NCBI GenBank assembly: GCA_040901465.1
Contig: JBBDYN010000057.1
Coordinates: 1 to 64,000 of the forward strand
Length of the DNA: 64,000 nucleotides
Direction: 5' to 3'
Source of the DNA: JAUSIF01 sp040901465
Lineage (GTDB): Bacteria > Pseudomonadota > Alphaproteobacteria > Rhizobiales > Xanthobacteraceae
Shown: positions 17,864-25,451 of the stretch, piece by piece
Layout of the letters: every line of letters starts with the position of its first letter
Numbering within the stretch: the first letter of the stretch is position 1
Notes under the pieces: model-generated
Seen by the model: only the letters and a program-made list of their open reading frames with translations
Database searches by the model: none
What the model was told of the DNA's origin: nothing
Made by a program: the position numbers and the translations under genes

Positions 17864-17905
17864 TCCCGAATATTCCCGCTATCAATCGGAAGTTCTTCCC
17901 GCGGG

Positions 17906-19150
17906 TCAGAGTTTGAACAGGTCCACGTATTCTGCGATACGCTTCGGATCGTTCACGAGCGGGAATCCTTTCTCAATCGGCACCGCCTTGATCCGCGTGA
18001 GCGGGGAGGTGACGTTCATCTCCTTCATTGCTTCGCGTGCCATGCTGTCGTCGATGGCCCCGGGCAGCAGCTCGTTCGACGGAATGACCTTTTCCTGAGC
18101 GAGATAGTCGATGACGCGCTTCTGCAAAGCACGCACGTCGTCGTTCCATACGAACAGTTTCTCGTCGCGAATGGGTCCGCCGTAGTATGGCTCTGGGATT
18201 AGGCCAGCCAGCGAGAACCACAAAGATTTCTGCGTAAAGCCTGTGACGTATTTTTCCGCGATCTTCAGCACTTCGGCGTGGTTGCGCGGATCGTAGTACC
18301 ACATTTGCGTTTCGATTTCGGCCTTCAGCCACGCTTTGAGGACTTCCGGGTTCTGGTCCATGAAATCCTTGCGTGCGACGATCGTGCCGGAGTCGCGTTC
18401 CTTCCAAGCTTGGCCGGTCGCGACGATGCGCGCGATGCCTTCGCCGGCGATCGTGCTTACCGCCGCGCCCTGCGGATCCCAGGTGGCGGCGCCGTCGATG
18501 CGCTTGGTGCGAAGATTCGTGGTGATCACGCCGATCGGCTGGTTAAGATATTCCTTGGGCTTGATCCCCTCGCGCTTGAGGACGTCCTGGAAAAAGCGAT
18601 CCGAGCAGCTCCCCTTCGGAGTCGCGACGACCTTTCCGTCGAACCAGCGCATCGCTTCCTTTGAGTCTTTGAACTCCGGCGCGTCGATCCGTGCGAGGAT
18701 CTGGTAGCAATGGTAGCCGCTCGGCGAGCTGCCGATCAGGCCGATCGCACGAATATCGACACGCTCCCGCTGATAGGTTGCGATCAGCCCCGGCGCATCG
18801 CCATTGTGGCCGATCTGTACCTTGTTGGCGATGAGTTCGTTGGTGACGATGCCGCCTTGAATCGGGTGACTAAATTCGACTTCGCTCCCTTCGGGCAGAT
18901 ATTTCTTCCAGATCTTCTTTTCTTCGTTGACGACGCCGAACCACCCTTGCGTCCAATCTGGGCGGACGGCGACGCCGATCTTGACCGGCTTGCCTTTAAT
19001 TTGCTGACCGTAGGCAAGGTCGCCCCATGGAAAACCGGAAGAACTCATCGCCGCGCCGGCTAAGCCTGCGGCGGTGCGCACCATGAACTGACGGCGGCTG
19101 AACCGCGCCGCAGCACGTTTGGACTTCGAGTCTGATTGCTTCCTGGCCAT
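17906..19150 (-). CDS. Tat-exported ABC substrate-binding protein of the nitrate/sulfonate/taurine class
   Basis: Periplasmic receptor of 414 aa. A twin-arginine signal SRRQFMV begins at residue 18, followed by a hydrophobic stretch and exit near the LAYGQQIKGKPVKIGV region. The mature part has the NrtA/SsuA-like pattern: GIVTNELIANKVQIGHNGDAP, VVATPKGSCSDRFFQDVL and RIDGAATWDPQGAAV. The Tat signal suggests folding before export, possibly with a bound ligand. First gene of its unit, with a Crp/Fnr-type palindrome centred about 137 bases upstream. Confidence 0.93.
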   Translation of the reverse strand: MARKQSDSKSKRAAARFSRRQFMVRTAAGLAGAAMSSSGFPWGDLAYGQQIKGKPVKIGVAVRPDWTQGWFGVVNEEKKIWKKYLPEGSEVEFSHPIQGGIVTNELIANKVQIGHNGDAPGLIATYQRERVDIRAIGLIGSSPSGYHCYQILARIDAPEFKDSKEAMRWFDGKVVATPKGSCSDRFFQDVLKREGIKPKEYLNQPIGVITTNLRTKRIDGAATWDPQGAAVSTIAGEGIARIVATGQAWKERDSGTIVARKDFMDQNPEVLKAWLKAEIETQMWYYDPRNHAEVLKIAEKYVTGFTQKSLWFSLAGLIPEPYYGGPIRDEKLFVWNDDVRALQKRVIDYLAQEKVIPSNELLPGAIDDSMAREAMKEMNVTSPLTRIKAVPIEKGFPLVNDPKRIAEYVDLFKL

Positions 19151-19278
19151 TATTTCCTCCCGAGATGCCGCGAACCGCGGCGCTATTGCGTTCCGCAGGC
19201 GATCTTGCGTCGCCTGGATCAGTGACTACGCAACTGGGTCAACTGTTCGAAAAATACTAGCGAGGGCCTGCTTTATGT

Positions 19279-19296
19279 CTGTCAACAACATGACAG
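19279..19296. promoter_or_regulatory. Palindromic operator candidate for a Crp/Fnr-family regulator, upstream of the binding-protein gene
   Basis: CTGTCAACAACATGACAG has perfect 6-base arms (CTGTCA / TGACAG) and a 6-base spacer, the geometry of Crp-family sites. Read on the minus strand, the second arm contains a perfect -35-like TTGACA, and TAGTAT lies 20 bases further on. A near-identical palindrome stands before the other transcription unit of the same segment (23076-23093). The half-site resembles the TGTC type bound by CooA-like regulators. Confidence 0.7.
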
Positions 19297-19373
19297 AAGG
19301 GGTCTCCAGCGCGCGTTTCTTAGCGGCGCCGAGCCGGAACCAATGGTGCAATAAGGAGCAGGAGATAGGAGGT

Positions 19374-20195
19374 CTAAAGACGATCGATTAATTCGACGGC
19401 GGGTTCGGGAAGAACGCGCGCGTGCTTTGATTCTTTCCGGTCGACCCCTGCGCGATAGCCACGCAATTCGTCAGGATTAAAAACAACCGTTCGGCAGCGG
19501 CCGACGCGAATTAGGCCTTCGTTCTGAAATCGATCCAACGTCATCGTCACCCATTGGCGCGACGCACCAACCATCTGCGCCAATGCCTCATGCGTGAATG
19601 GCTGGCCAATGGCAATGCCGTCCGACGCTTCGACCCCGTGAATGTCCGCAAGACTTGCCAACAGCATGCCAAGTCGTTCGGAGACCGAACGAGTGCCAAG
19701 CATCTGCAATAAGGCTGACAGACACTTGCCCTTAAATTCCAACGCTTCGACGATGCCAATGGCCAGCGACGGAATCTCGTGCATCAATTCACGCAAACAA
19801 TCACCTTGAAACGCAAATACGTCCGTCTTCTGCACGGCAATGCCGGACCACATATGGGTCCCGGTGCCGAGCACCTGGGGCGTGCCCACAACGTTGCCTG
19901 GCTGCCAATAGGCAAGCGTGATCTCGCGTCCCGCCGGAGAAGTATAGAAGGTTCGAATGAGGCCGCTCTCGATGAGAAACACGCCATCGTGCTGTTCGCC
20001 TTGCGCGAACAGCGTTTTGCCGGAAGTCACCCGCTGCAATGTGCCGCGCGACATCACCCGCCGCAAATCCGCCTTGCTGAGGCGGGCGAACATATTCGGT
20101 TGGCGATCGACGTTAAAATGACGTGCAAGCGGTATCGCCGCCAAATTTGATTGGCTGCGATTGGGCGCCACTTTGCAGACACGCGCAGACACCAC
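19374..20195 (-). CDS. Crp/Fnr-family transcription regulator
   Basis: A DNA-binding regulator of up to 273 aa; GTG 20195 is the longest start and ATG 20093 (MFARLSKADLRRV) the more family-like one. A cyclic-nucleotide-binding-type barrel (FAQGEQHDGVFLIESGLIRTF to about residue 150) leads through a dimer helix to a winged HTH, with recognition helix VGASRQWVTMTLDRF. It lacks the Cys set of FNR. It lies 12 bases after the GcvT-like gene, so it is likely the last gene of that unit. Two matching palindromes flank it. The effector is unknown. Confidence 0.9.
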   Translation of the reverse strand: MVSARVCKVAPNRSQSNLAAIPLARHFNVDRQPNMFARLSKADLRRVMSRGTLQRVTSGKTLFAQGEQHDGVFLIESGLIRTFYTSPAGREITLAYWQPGNVVGTPQVLGTGTHMWSGIAVQKTDVFAFQGDCLRELMHEIPSLAIGIVEALEFKGKCLSALLQMLGTRSVSERLGMLLASLADIHGVEASDGIAIGQPFTHEALAQMVGASRQWVTMTLDRFQNEGLIRVGRCRTVVFNPDELRGYRAGVDRKESKHARVLPEPAVELIDRL

Positions 20196-20207
20196 AAACC
20201 GCCTCGT

Positions 20208-21335
20208 TTAGATCCTGATCCGCGACCCTTTCGGATCAAAGAACGGGATCGGTACGATCTTCGCCACGAGCGTTTCAGAACCTGCGGTGAGCGTCAATTC
20301 ATTTCCGTCGTGCGCTTCGCTCGCGCTCACGTAGCCGAGACCGATGCTCCTCTGCAAGGTCGGGCTGAAGCCCACGACAGTAACGTGGCCGACCTGCTTC
20401 CCCTTGATCTGGATCGGGCTCTTGCCTGCAACTGTGACGGGTTTGTCTCCGACTTCGAAACCGACCAGCTTTCTGCTCGGACCCGTTTCCTTGATTCTTG
20501 CGAGCGCGCTGCGTCCGATGAAATCGCCTTTGTCCAATTTCACCGCACGGCCCAGGCCTGCCTCGAACGGGTTCGTGGTCTCATCAATGTCGCGAGTATA
20601 GACGTGGTAGACTTTCTCGAGCCGGAACATGCCGATCGTCCGGTTGCCGCAGAGCGCCAGGCCGTCGTCTTTTCCGGCTTCGACGAATGCGTCATACATT
20701 CTCCAGGCATGCCCCGGGTCGTAGAAAATTTCATAGCCGAGCTCGCCGGTCACGCCGAGGCGCGCAATCATGCAGTCAATGCCGGCGATCTTCGTATTGA
20801 CGAACCGATAATAGGGCAGCGCCGTGTCGGAGACATCGCACTCGGCAATCTTCTGCATGATCTTGCGAGACTTCGGGCCCTGGATCTCGATACATGTCGT
20901 TCCCGCGGATAGGTCAGACACGCAGACATTCATTCCTGTCGCATGTTTCTCGACCCATGCGGGAGTCTTATGCGTATTGAACGCCGCCATGGTCAGCAAA
21001 TAATGATTTGGCGCCAGGCAGAACACGACGAGATCGTCGAAGATGCCGCCCTCCTCGGTGCACAAGGCGGTGTAGACGAGCATGCCCGGCTGCGCTTTGC
21101 CGATGTCGTTCGCGCATAGTTTTTGCACCGCTTTCAGGGCGTCCTTGCCCTTGATGTGCAGCTCGCCCATCGCGTGGCCATCGAACAGGATTGCGGCGGT
21201 GCGGCACGCCTTGGCCTCTTCGGCCAACGACGAAAAATGCGTCGGCATGTCCCAGCCGGCGAAATCGAAGAATTCTTTCGCGCCGTGCGCGACATACTGA
21301 CCGTAGTGGGGCGAGCGTCGAAGCAACCGCGCCAT
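20208..21335 (-). CDS. GcvT-like folate-dependent aminomethyltransferase/demethylase family protein
   Basis: A 375-aa member of the glycine-cleavage T-protein family, which also includes tetrahydrofolate-dependent demethylases such as DmdA and LigM-type O-demethylases. The N-terminal part has FDFAGWDMPTHFSSLAEEA and CANDIGKAQPGMLVYTALCTEEGGIFDD. The middle shows GPKSRKIMQKI and ARLGVTGELGYEIF, and the C-terminal barrel starts near FIGRSALARIK. No glycine-cleavage H or P genes are near, so a one-carbon transfer from another methylated substrate seems more likely. It starts 53 bases after the nitroreductase-like gene. Confidence 0.85.
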   Translation of the reverse strand: MARLLRRSPHYGQYVAHGAKEFFDFAGWDMPTHFSSLAEEAKACRTAAILFDGHAMGELHIKGKDALKAVQKLCANDIGKAQPGMLVYTALCTEEGGIFDDLVVFCLAPNHYLLTMAAFNTHKTPAWVEKHATGMNVCVSDLSAGTTCIEIQGPKSRKIMQKIAECDVSDTALPYYRFVNTKIAGIDCMIARLGVTGELGYEIFYDPGHAWRMYDAFVEAGKDDGLALCGNRTIGMFRLEKVYHVYTRDIDETTNPFEAGLGRAVKLDKGDFIGRSALARIKETGPSRKLVGFEVGDKPVTVAGKSPIQIKGKQVGHVTVVGFSPTLQRSIGLGYVSASEAHDGNELTLTAGSETLVAKIVPIPFFDPKGSRIRI

Positions 21336-21387
21336 GAAGGGTTCCTTTCGGTGTGATTGCGAGTCGAAGTGTTTGCGTTCGATCAGG

Positions 21388-22728
21388 TTATTTGTTGCGG
21401 AACTTTACGTTCGTTCCCTGGTGCCAGGTGTCAAAGTGATCGAGGTGCGTCTGCAAATAGGCGCCCTTCTTGAAATATTTGTCGTAAAATTCGAGATCGA
21501 GGTGGTGCACCTGAATGAAATAGAGGAGGTGCGTCGTATCGTTGAACGCCGGGAACTTTCCGTAGGTGTCATAAATATAAGTGCAAATGTCTTTCACGCA
21601 CGCAATGCCGTCCTCGCTGATCCCGGGCACGCCCTTTTCAAATTCCTGGTTCGTGATCGCATGCGGCAACACCATGCCGCGCCGTTCCCATTCGTCGAGG
21701 CTCTCGCCCATGTCCTTGACCGCGGCATCGACAGCGTCGGCCATGGTCTGGTAGTAGGGCGGACAATAGCCTTCGAAATATCCGTCGAGACCCACCGGAT
21801 TGGGCAGGGGTTCTTCTTTGCCCTGGACGAAGCGAAACCCGAGGCCTTTACACACGGGCGTCCCGCCCATGACGATGAGCGGCGTGAAGCCGCCGTGCAT
21901 CCAGCCGCCGAGTCCCATCGCCGCCATGGCGAGCTGCATCAGCGTGCCCATCATCGCGCCTTCGGCGCACAACCAGCTGACGATGATCTTCTCGAGCGCG
22001 CCGAGGGGGAGCGGCTTGTTCTTGTCGAGGAGCCCCTTGGCGGCCCACTTCTCGCAACCGGCCGCTCGCATGCCCTTGCGCTCATCGACGATGTAGTAGC
22101 CGCCGCCCTCGATGTAGCGACCGCCTTTGGGATCGCACATGTTGATCATCAGCCGGATGAGGTCCTTGCTGATGTCGGTGACGGGCATGAATAGCGTGCT
22201 GCCCGGTTTGTTGGTGACCCAGAGATTGTGATGAAACAGGCCGGGCGTCTTTCGCGGCAGATCGAGGCGTTTATCGGACAGGCGGACCGTATGTTTGCGA
22301 TAGAAATCGAGAATCTTGTCCCGATCATCGGCGGTTTCGTACTCCTTCATCTTGGTCATCTGCTGCTGCGAGCCGCGAAACAGGAAGAGGCCATCGTCAT
22401 TGGTGAAAAAGAGCTCGGTGCGATGCGATCCGACCGCGGACGGGTGCGGGCGTCCCACGGATTTCACCATGCCGCCCTGAAATTCGCCCTCGCAGAGGAT
22501 CGCGCCTGTGACGCCGGTTGCGGCCGCGATCAGCATCGCGGTTTCGGCTTCGTCGAGCGGCACCGGTTCCTTGTCGGACTTGTACGTGAACGGCCCGTGC
22601 TGCAATTCCATACCGAAGCCGAAGCGGCGCGAGCGGCGACCGACGATGGCCTCGAAGAGCGGGAAATTCCACGCCTTCTCCACCTGCGGCAGCAGTCCGT
22701 AGTGGGCTTGCGGATCGATGCGGTTCAC
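21388..22728 (-). CDS. Nitroreductase-like flavoprotein of unknown role
   Basis: A 446-aa protein from GTG 22728, which is preceded by a strong GAGGGAGG. Its amino half looks like the nitroreductase fold: FEAIVGRRSRRFGFGM, PLDEAETAMLIAAATG, and GRPHPSAVGSHRTELFF, where family members bind FMN. The C-terminal 150 residues are a distinctive extension with GYCPPYYQTM, YDTYGKFPAFND and VHHLDLEFYDKYF. It is much longer than ordinary nitroreductases (about 200 aa). Placed just before the GcvT-like gene, it may be a redox partner in the same pathway. Fold call moderate, function unknown. Confidence 0.6.
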   Translation of the reverse strand: MNRIDPQAHYGLLPQVEKAWNFPLFEAIVGRRSRRFGFGMELQHGPFTYKSDKEPVPLDEAETAMLIAAATGVTGAILCEGEFQGGMVKSVGRPHPSAVGSHRTELFFTNDDGLFLFRGSQQQMTKMKEYETADDRDKILDFYRKHTVRLSDKRLDLPRKTPGLFHHNLWVTNKPGSTLFMPVTDISKDLIRLMINMCDPKGGRYIEGGGYYIVDERKGMRAAGCEKWAAKGLLDKNKPLPLGALEKIIVSWLCAEGAMMGTLMQLAMAAMGLGGWMHGGFTPLIVMGGTPVCKGLGFRFVQGKEEPLPNPVGLDGYFEGYCPPYYQTMADAVDAAVKDMGESLDEWERRGMVLPHAITNQEFEKGVPGISEDGIACVKDICTYIYDTYGKFPAFNDTTHLLYFIQVHHLDLEFYDKYFKKGAYLQTHLDHFDTWHQGTNVKFRNK

Positions 22729-22771
22729 GGGTCCCTCCCTCAGACAAGCGAGCAGGAGTGCAGATCGAGCT

Positions 22772-23005
22772 TCATACGCTGGCGTCCGTCTTCGTGCGCG
22801 CGGCGAGGAAGGGTGCTCTGAGCGCAAACAGGATCACCGCCGGGGACAACAGGAGCTTGCCGAGCAGTCTCAGGAACTCGCCGGCGCCGACATGGGTGCG
22901 AGCGTCCCACACCCCCATACGGCCGACGATGATGAGTTCACCCTGCTCGATTTGAAAACTGTCGATTGTGATCGGAAACTCACCGGCTGGCGACTTGATG
23001 AGCAA
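22772..23005 (-). CDS. Small protein of unknown function heading the nitroreductase-like operon
   Basis: A 77-aa frame from TTG 23005, with AAGGA six to seven bases before it. It begins LLIKSPAGEFPITIDSFQIE, reads GELIIVGRMGVWDARTHVG (strand-like) and ends in a hydrophobic stretch LLLSPAVILFALRAPFLAA that could anchor it to the membrane. It ends 43 bases before the nitroreductase-like gene. A palindrome lies 71-88 bases upstream. No family recognised. Confidence 0.55.
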   Translation of the reverse strand: MLIKSPAGEFPITIDSFQIEQGELIIVGRMGVWDARTHVGAGEFLRLLGKLLLSPAVILFALRAPFLAARTKTDASV

Positions 23006-23075
23006 AGATTTGTTCCTTGGCGATGCCGCGGGGCGCGGTGGTCTTGCGCAAGATCGACAAAGGGCGCGTCGCCGT

Positions 23076-23093
23076 CAGTCAAAAAGTTGACAG
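23076..23093. promoter_or_regulatory. Second palindromic operator candidate, upstream of the nitroreductase-like unit
   Basis: CAGTCAAAAAGTTGACAG matches the 19279-19296 site in both arms except for one base and has the same 6-base spacer. On the minus strand it reads CTGTCAACTTTTTGACTG, with TTGACT at the same place where the other site has TTGACA. It is centred about 79 bases above the TTG start of the first gene of the unit. The rest of 23006-23292 shows no gene. Confidence 0.6.
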
Positions 23094-23301
23094 AGTGACG
23101 GAAGAGTTGATCCACTGAGTGGGCCTTGGCGATATCGGCCGGATGTGCGGCCCGGCACGTCGTTGAATGGAGCGAATCCGTTCGCAATCCGGGCGTGCGC
23201 GAATAAGGTTTCCGGGCCACGTCCCCGTCGCGGATACTAGGCAAAAAATAGGTATCCGCTGGCGGTCGGGGCAAGAAGCGCCGCTAGAGCATTGAAATAC
23301 T

Positions 23302-23376
23302 TGGCGCTCCCTGCCGGAGTCGAACCGGCCTCTCCACCGTGAAAGGGTGGCGTCCTAACCGATAGACGAAGGGAGC
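23302..23376 (-). tRNA. tRNA-Glu (anticodon TTC)
   Basis: On the minus strand the 75-base gene starts GCTCCCTTCGTCTATCGG and ends AGGGAGCGCCA. The acceptor stem pairs GCTCCCT with AGGGAGC, the anticodon loop is CTTTCAC, and the T arm is GCCGGTTCGACTCCGGC. CCA is encoded. Its 3' half is repeated at 12479-12531, making it the likely integration target of the segment to its left. Confidence 0.95.
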
Positions 23377-23529
23377 TAGATCGCCGCGTCATATAAAGAG
23401 CTTTGCCGCGGGCGGCAAGAAAGCAACACGCGGCCTAAATTTACGGCGCGCGCCCGCGCCGCCTTGTCTGCTTACGGCCGCACCATCAAGATCGAAAGTC
23501 TCTGGTGGGGCTAACAGGGACTTGCGACC

Positions 23530-23787
23530 ATGACCAAACGATCGTTTTCGAGGGGCATGCTGATTGCCGCCGTGTCCGCGGCGGCAATCGGCCTGGCGGC
23601 ATCCGGCGCAATAGCGGCCGGAGAAAAGAAAGACGCAAAAATGGCGGCAAAGCCTGCGGGACCGGGCCTCTGCACGGCGAACATGAATTCGATGCATTGG
23701 GGCTGGCTGAACTATCGCACCGCGGGCGGCAACGTATTGCCGACCGCGATGTGGTGTCCGGAGGCGAGTTGCCCGGCCAAGTGCTGA
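23530..23787 (+). CDS. Small cysteine-containing secreted protein, unknown function
   Basis: An 85-aa precursor with a signal peptide (about residues 1-30, ASGAIAAGE), a Lys/Ala linker and a compact domain with cysteines at CTANMNSMHWGW and in the tail MWCPEASCPAKC. The final CxxxxCxxKC pattern is close to that of the next gene. A perfect 11-bp terminator stem follows. It lies 154 bases from the tRNA-Glu 5' end. No family recognised; disulfide or metal binding is possible. Confidence 0.7.
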   Translation: MTKRSFSRGMLIAAVSAAAIGLAASGAIAAGEKKDAKMAAKPAGPGLCTANMNSMHWGWLNYRTAGGNVLPTAMWCPEASCPAKC

Positions 23788-23864
23788 GCAACCGATCTCC
23801 AGCTGGGGCAGGGGCCAGACGGCGGCGTTGAAGGCTTCTTTCGCGCCGAACTCGAGCCGCCGTG

Positions 23865-23906
23865 CGAGCGAGCCCGAACGCGGACCCGGGCTCGCTCGTT
23901 TTATTT
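23865..23906 (+). terminator. Rho-independent terminator after the small Cys-rich gene
   Basis: Arms CGAGCGAGCCC (23865-23875) and GGGCTCGCTCG (23888-23898) pair perfectly over 11 bp and are followed by TTTTATTT. It ends the transcript of the 23530-23787 gene and separates it from the next small gene, which therefore has its own promoter. Confidence 0.85.
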
Positions 23907-23975
23907 CCGGCGAACTTGTCGGCCCCAACCGCAGGTATAAGATCGCGGTCTCGCATTTTGGGGGAGGCCAGTACC

Positions 23976-24266
23976 ATGGGTACGCGTGTTGTCACGAAAA
24001 CACTGCTAGTCGCTGCCGCCTGCGCGCTCGCCATCGCGCTCACGCCGGTAGATTCGATCGCGCAGCAAAAATCCAAAGGCAAGATGGTGCCGGTGCCGCC
24101 GGGCGGTTGCGGGATCACCGCGGCCGCACTCGAGAACGGCCAAACCTGCGCCGATAAATGCACCGCCGAGAAATGGTGCCCGGTCAAATGGTGCGTTCAA
24201 GGCAAGTTGGAGGCGACGATCTTCTCCTGCTGGGATCCGAGCGGCGTCTGCAATCCGAAGTGCTGA
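23976..24266 (+). CDS. Second small cysteine-rich secreted protein
   Basis: A 96-aa precursor from the ATG at 23976, preceded by GGGGGAGG. The signal peptide ends near VDSIAQQ (residue 29). The mature part is rich in cysteine: GGCGITAAAL, CADKCTAEKWCPVKWC, SCWDPSGVCNPKC, eight in about 65 residues. The WCPxxxC and C(N/A)PKC endings recall the gene just upstream, so the two may be diverged duplicates. The frame is open further upstream to 23862, but that part looks non-coding. Confidence 0.75.
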   Translation: MGTRVVTKTLLVAAACALAIALTPVDSIAQQKSKGKMVPVPPGGCGITAAALENGQTCADKCTAEKWCPVKWCVQGKLEATIFSCWDPSGVCNPKC

Positions 24267-24476
24267 TCGGCCCGCGCTGACGCCGACACCAGTCTAGGAC
24301 GATCGCGACGCGTGCGCGGGCACGCGTCGACCTCTGTATTCGTCATGGCCGGGCCGCCGCGGCCCGTCGCGCTAGCGAGCGAAGCGAGCAGCCAGCGCGA
24401 CGAATCAAGCATGCGCGCGCCGGACACTCGCGCTGCACCGGGCTCGTCGGCGCGCGGTGATGACGAGGAGCGCGCC

Positions 24477-24935
24477 CTACCACTTGCCCGCGTTCGGCAT
24501 CGACTTCCACGGCTCCTGCGGCGGAAGCGCTTTGCCGCGTTGCAGGAGCTCGATCGATTGCCCGTCGGGCGAGCGCACGAACGCCATCTCGCCGTCGCGC
24601 GGCGGCCGGTTGATGGCGACGCCAGCTTTCATCAGCCCTTCGCAGGTCGCGTAGATGTCGTCGACTTCGAATGCGACATGGCCGAAGAAGCGCGCTTCGC
24701 CCAGATCCTCCGCATCCCAATTGTAAGTGAGTTCCACGAGCGGCGCGGCGCGACCATTCTTCTGGCTTTCAGCGACCATGTTGGCGTCGCCCGGTGCGGC
24801 CAGGAATACGAGCGTGAATCGGCCCTTCTCGCTCTCCATGCGGCGCACCTCGGAAAGAGCGAGCTTGTTGCAATAGAAATCGAGCGCCGCATCGAGATCG
24901 CTTACGCGCAGCATGGTATGGAGATATCGCATCAA
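24477..24935 (-). CDS. gloA: Glyoxalase I / lactoylglutathione lyase-like protein
   Basis: Converts the methylglyoxal-glutathione adduct to S-lactoylglutathione; cytoplasmic metalloenzyme. The 152-aa sequence has the vicinal-oxygen-chelate pattern with the four expected ligands H6 (RYLHTMLRV), E68 (PLVELTYNW), H86 (GHVAFEV) and E129 (QSIELLQRG). The start may be ATG 24935 or 24932. The 210 bases before it (24267-24476) hold only GC-rich intergenic sequence with short repeats. Confidence 0.88.
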   Translation of the reverse strand: MMRYLHTMLRVSDLDAALDFYCNKLALSEVRRMESEKGRFTLVFLAAPGDANMVAESQKNGRAAPLVELTYNWDAEDLGEARFFGHVAFEVDDIYATCEGLMKAGVAINRPPRDGEMAFVRSPDGQSIELLQRGKALPPQEPWKSMPNAGKW

Positions 24936-24988
24936 TCCCTCATCTGATTGGGTCAGCCAATCTTATGCGATGCGAACGGAATTGCGCC

Positions 24989-25426
24989 ATGGCCGATCCG
25001 ATCCTGCCTGGACTGCTCGGCACCTGGAAAATCGTATCGGCGGTGCGGGAGGAGGTGCCGTCGGGCGCCCGCACCGATCTATTCGGCGCGAATCCCGTCG
25101 GATTTCTCAACTACAGCCCGGACCAGCGCATGATGACCGTGATCGTGCGCAGCGACCGCAAGCGGCCGGCAGGGCATCCGATCGGCAACGACGATGCAGT
25201 GCATCTGTTCCGCAGCCTGATGAACTACGCCGGCACGTTTGAGGTGCGCGAGAACGAGGTATTCCATTACGTCGACGTCTCGGCGAACGAGATCTGGACC
25301 GGCACCGAGCAGCAGCGGTTCTACAAGATCGAAGGCGACCGCCTTGCGCTCACCAGCCCCGTGAACCACGATCCGATCGACGGAAAAGTTAGCGTCCGCA
25401 GCATGATATGGGCGAAATTGAAATGA
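24989..25426 (+). CDS. Lipocalin-like domain protein
   Basis: A 145-aa protein from ATG 24989, a start that removes a doubtful extension to 24965. It opens with LLGTWKIVSAVRE, contains GFLNYSPDQRMMTVIV and HYVDVSANEIWTGTEQQRFY, and ends SMIWAKLK. This is the pattern of small bacterial lipocalin-like proteins, which are often found beside small-molecule enzymes and probably bind a hydrophobic ligand. There is no signal peptide. It ends 25 bases before the Sir2 gene. Confidence 0.75.
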   Translation: MADPILPGLLGTWKIVSAVREEVPSGARTDLFGANPVGFLNYSPDQRMMTVIVRSDRKRPAGHPIGNDDAVHLFRSLMNYAGTFEVRENEVFHYVDVSANEIWTGTEQQRFYKIEGDRLALTSPVNHDPIDGKVSVRSMIWAKLK

Positions 25427-25451
25427 CCGCCCGAGGCGCGGGGAACAAGCG

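Noticed and set aside
12479..23345. Integrase or transposase gene inside the tRNA-Glu-bounded block
   Set aside because: I looked through the frames on both strands and saw no tyrosine-recombinase or transposase motifs, so none is claimed.
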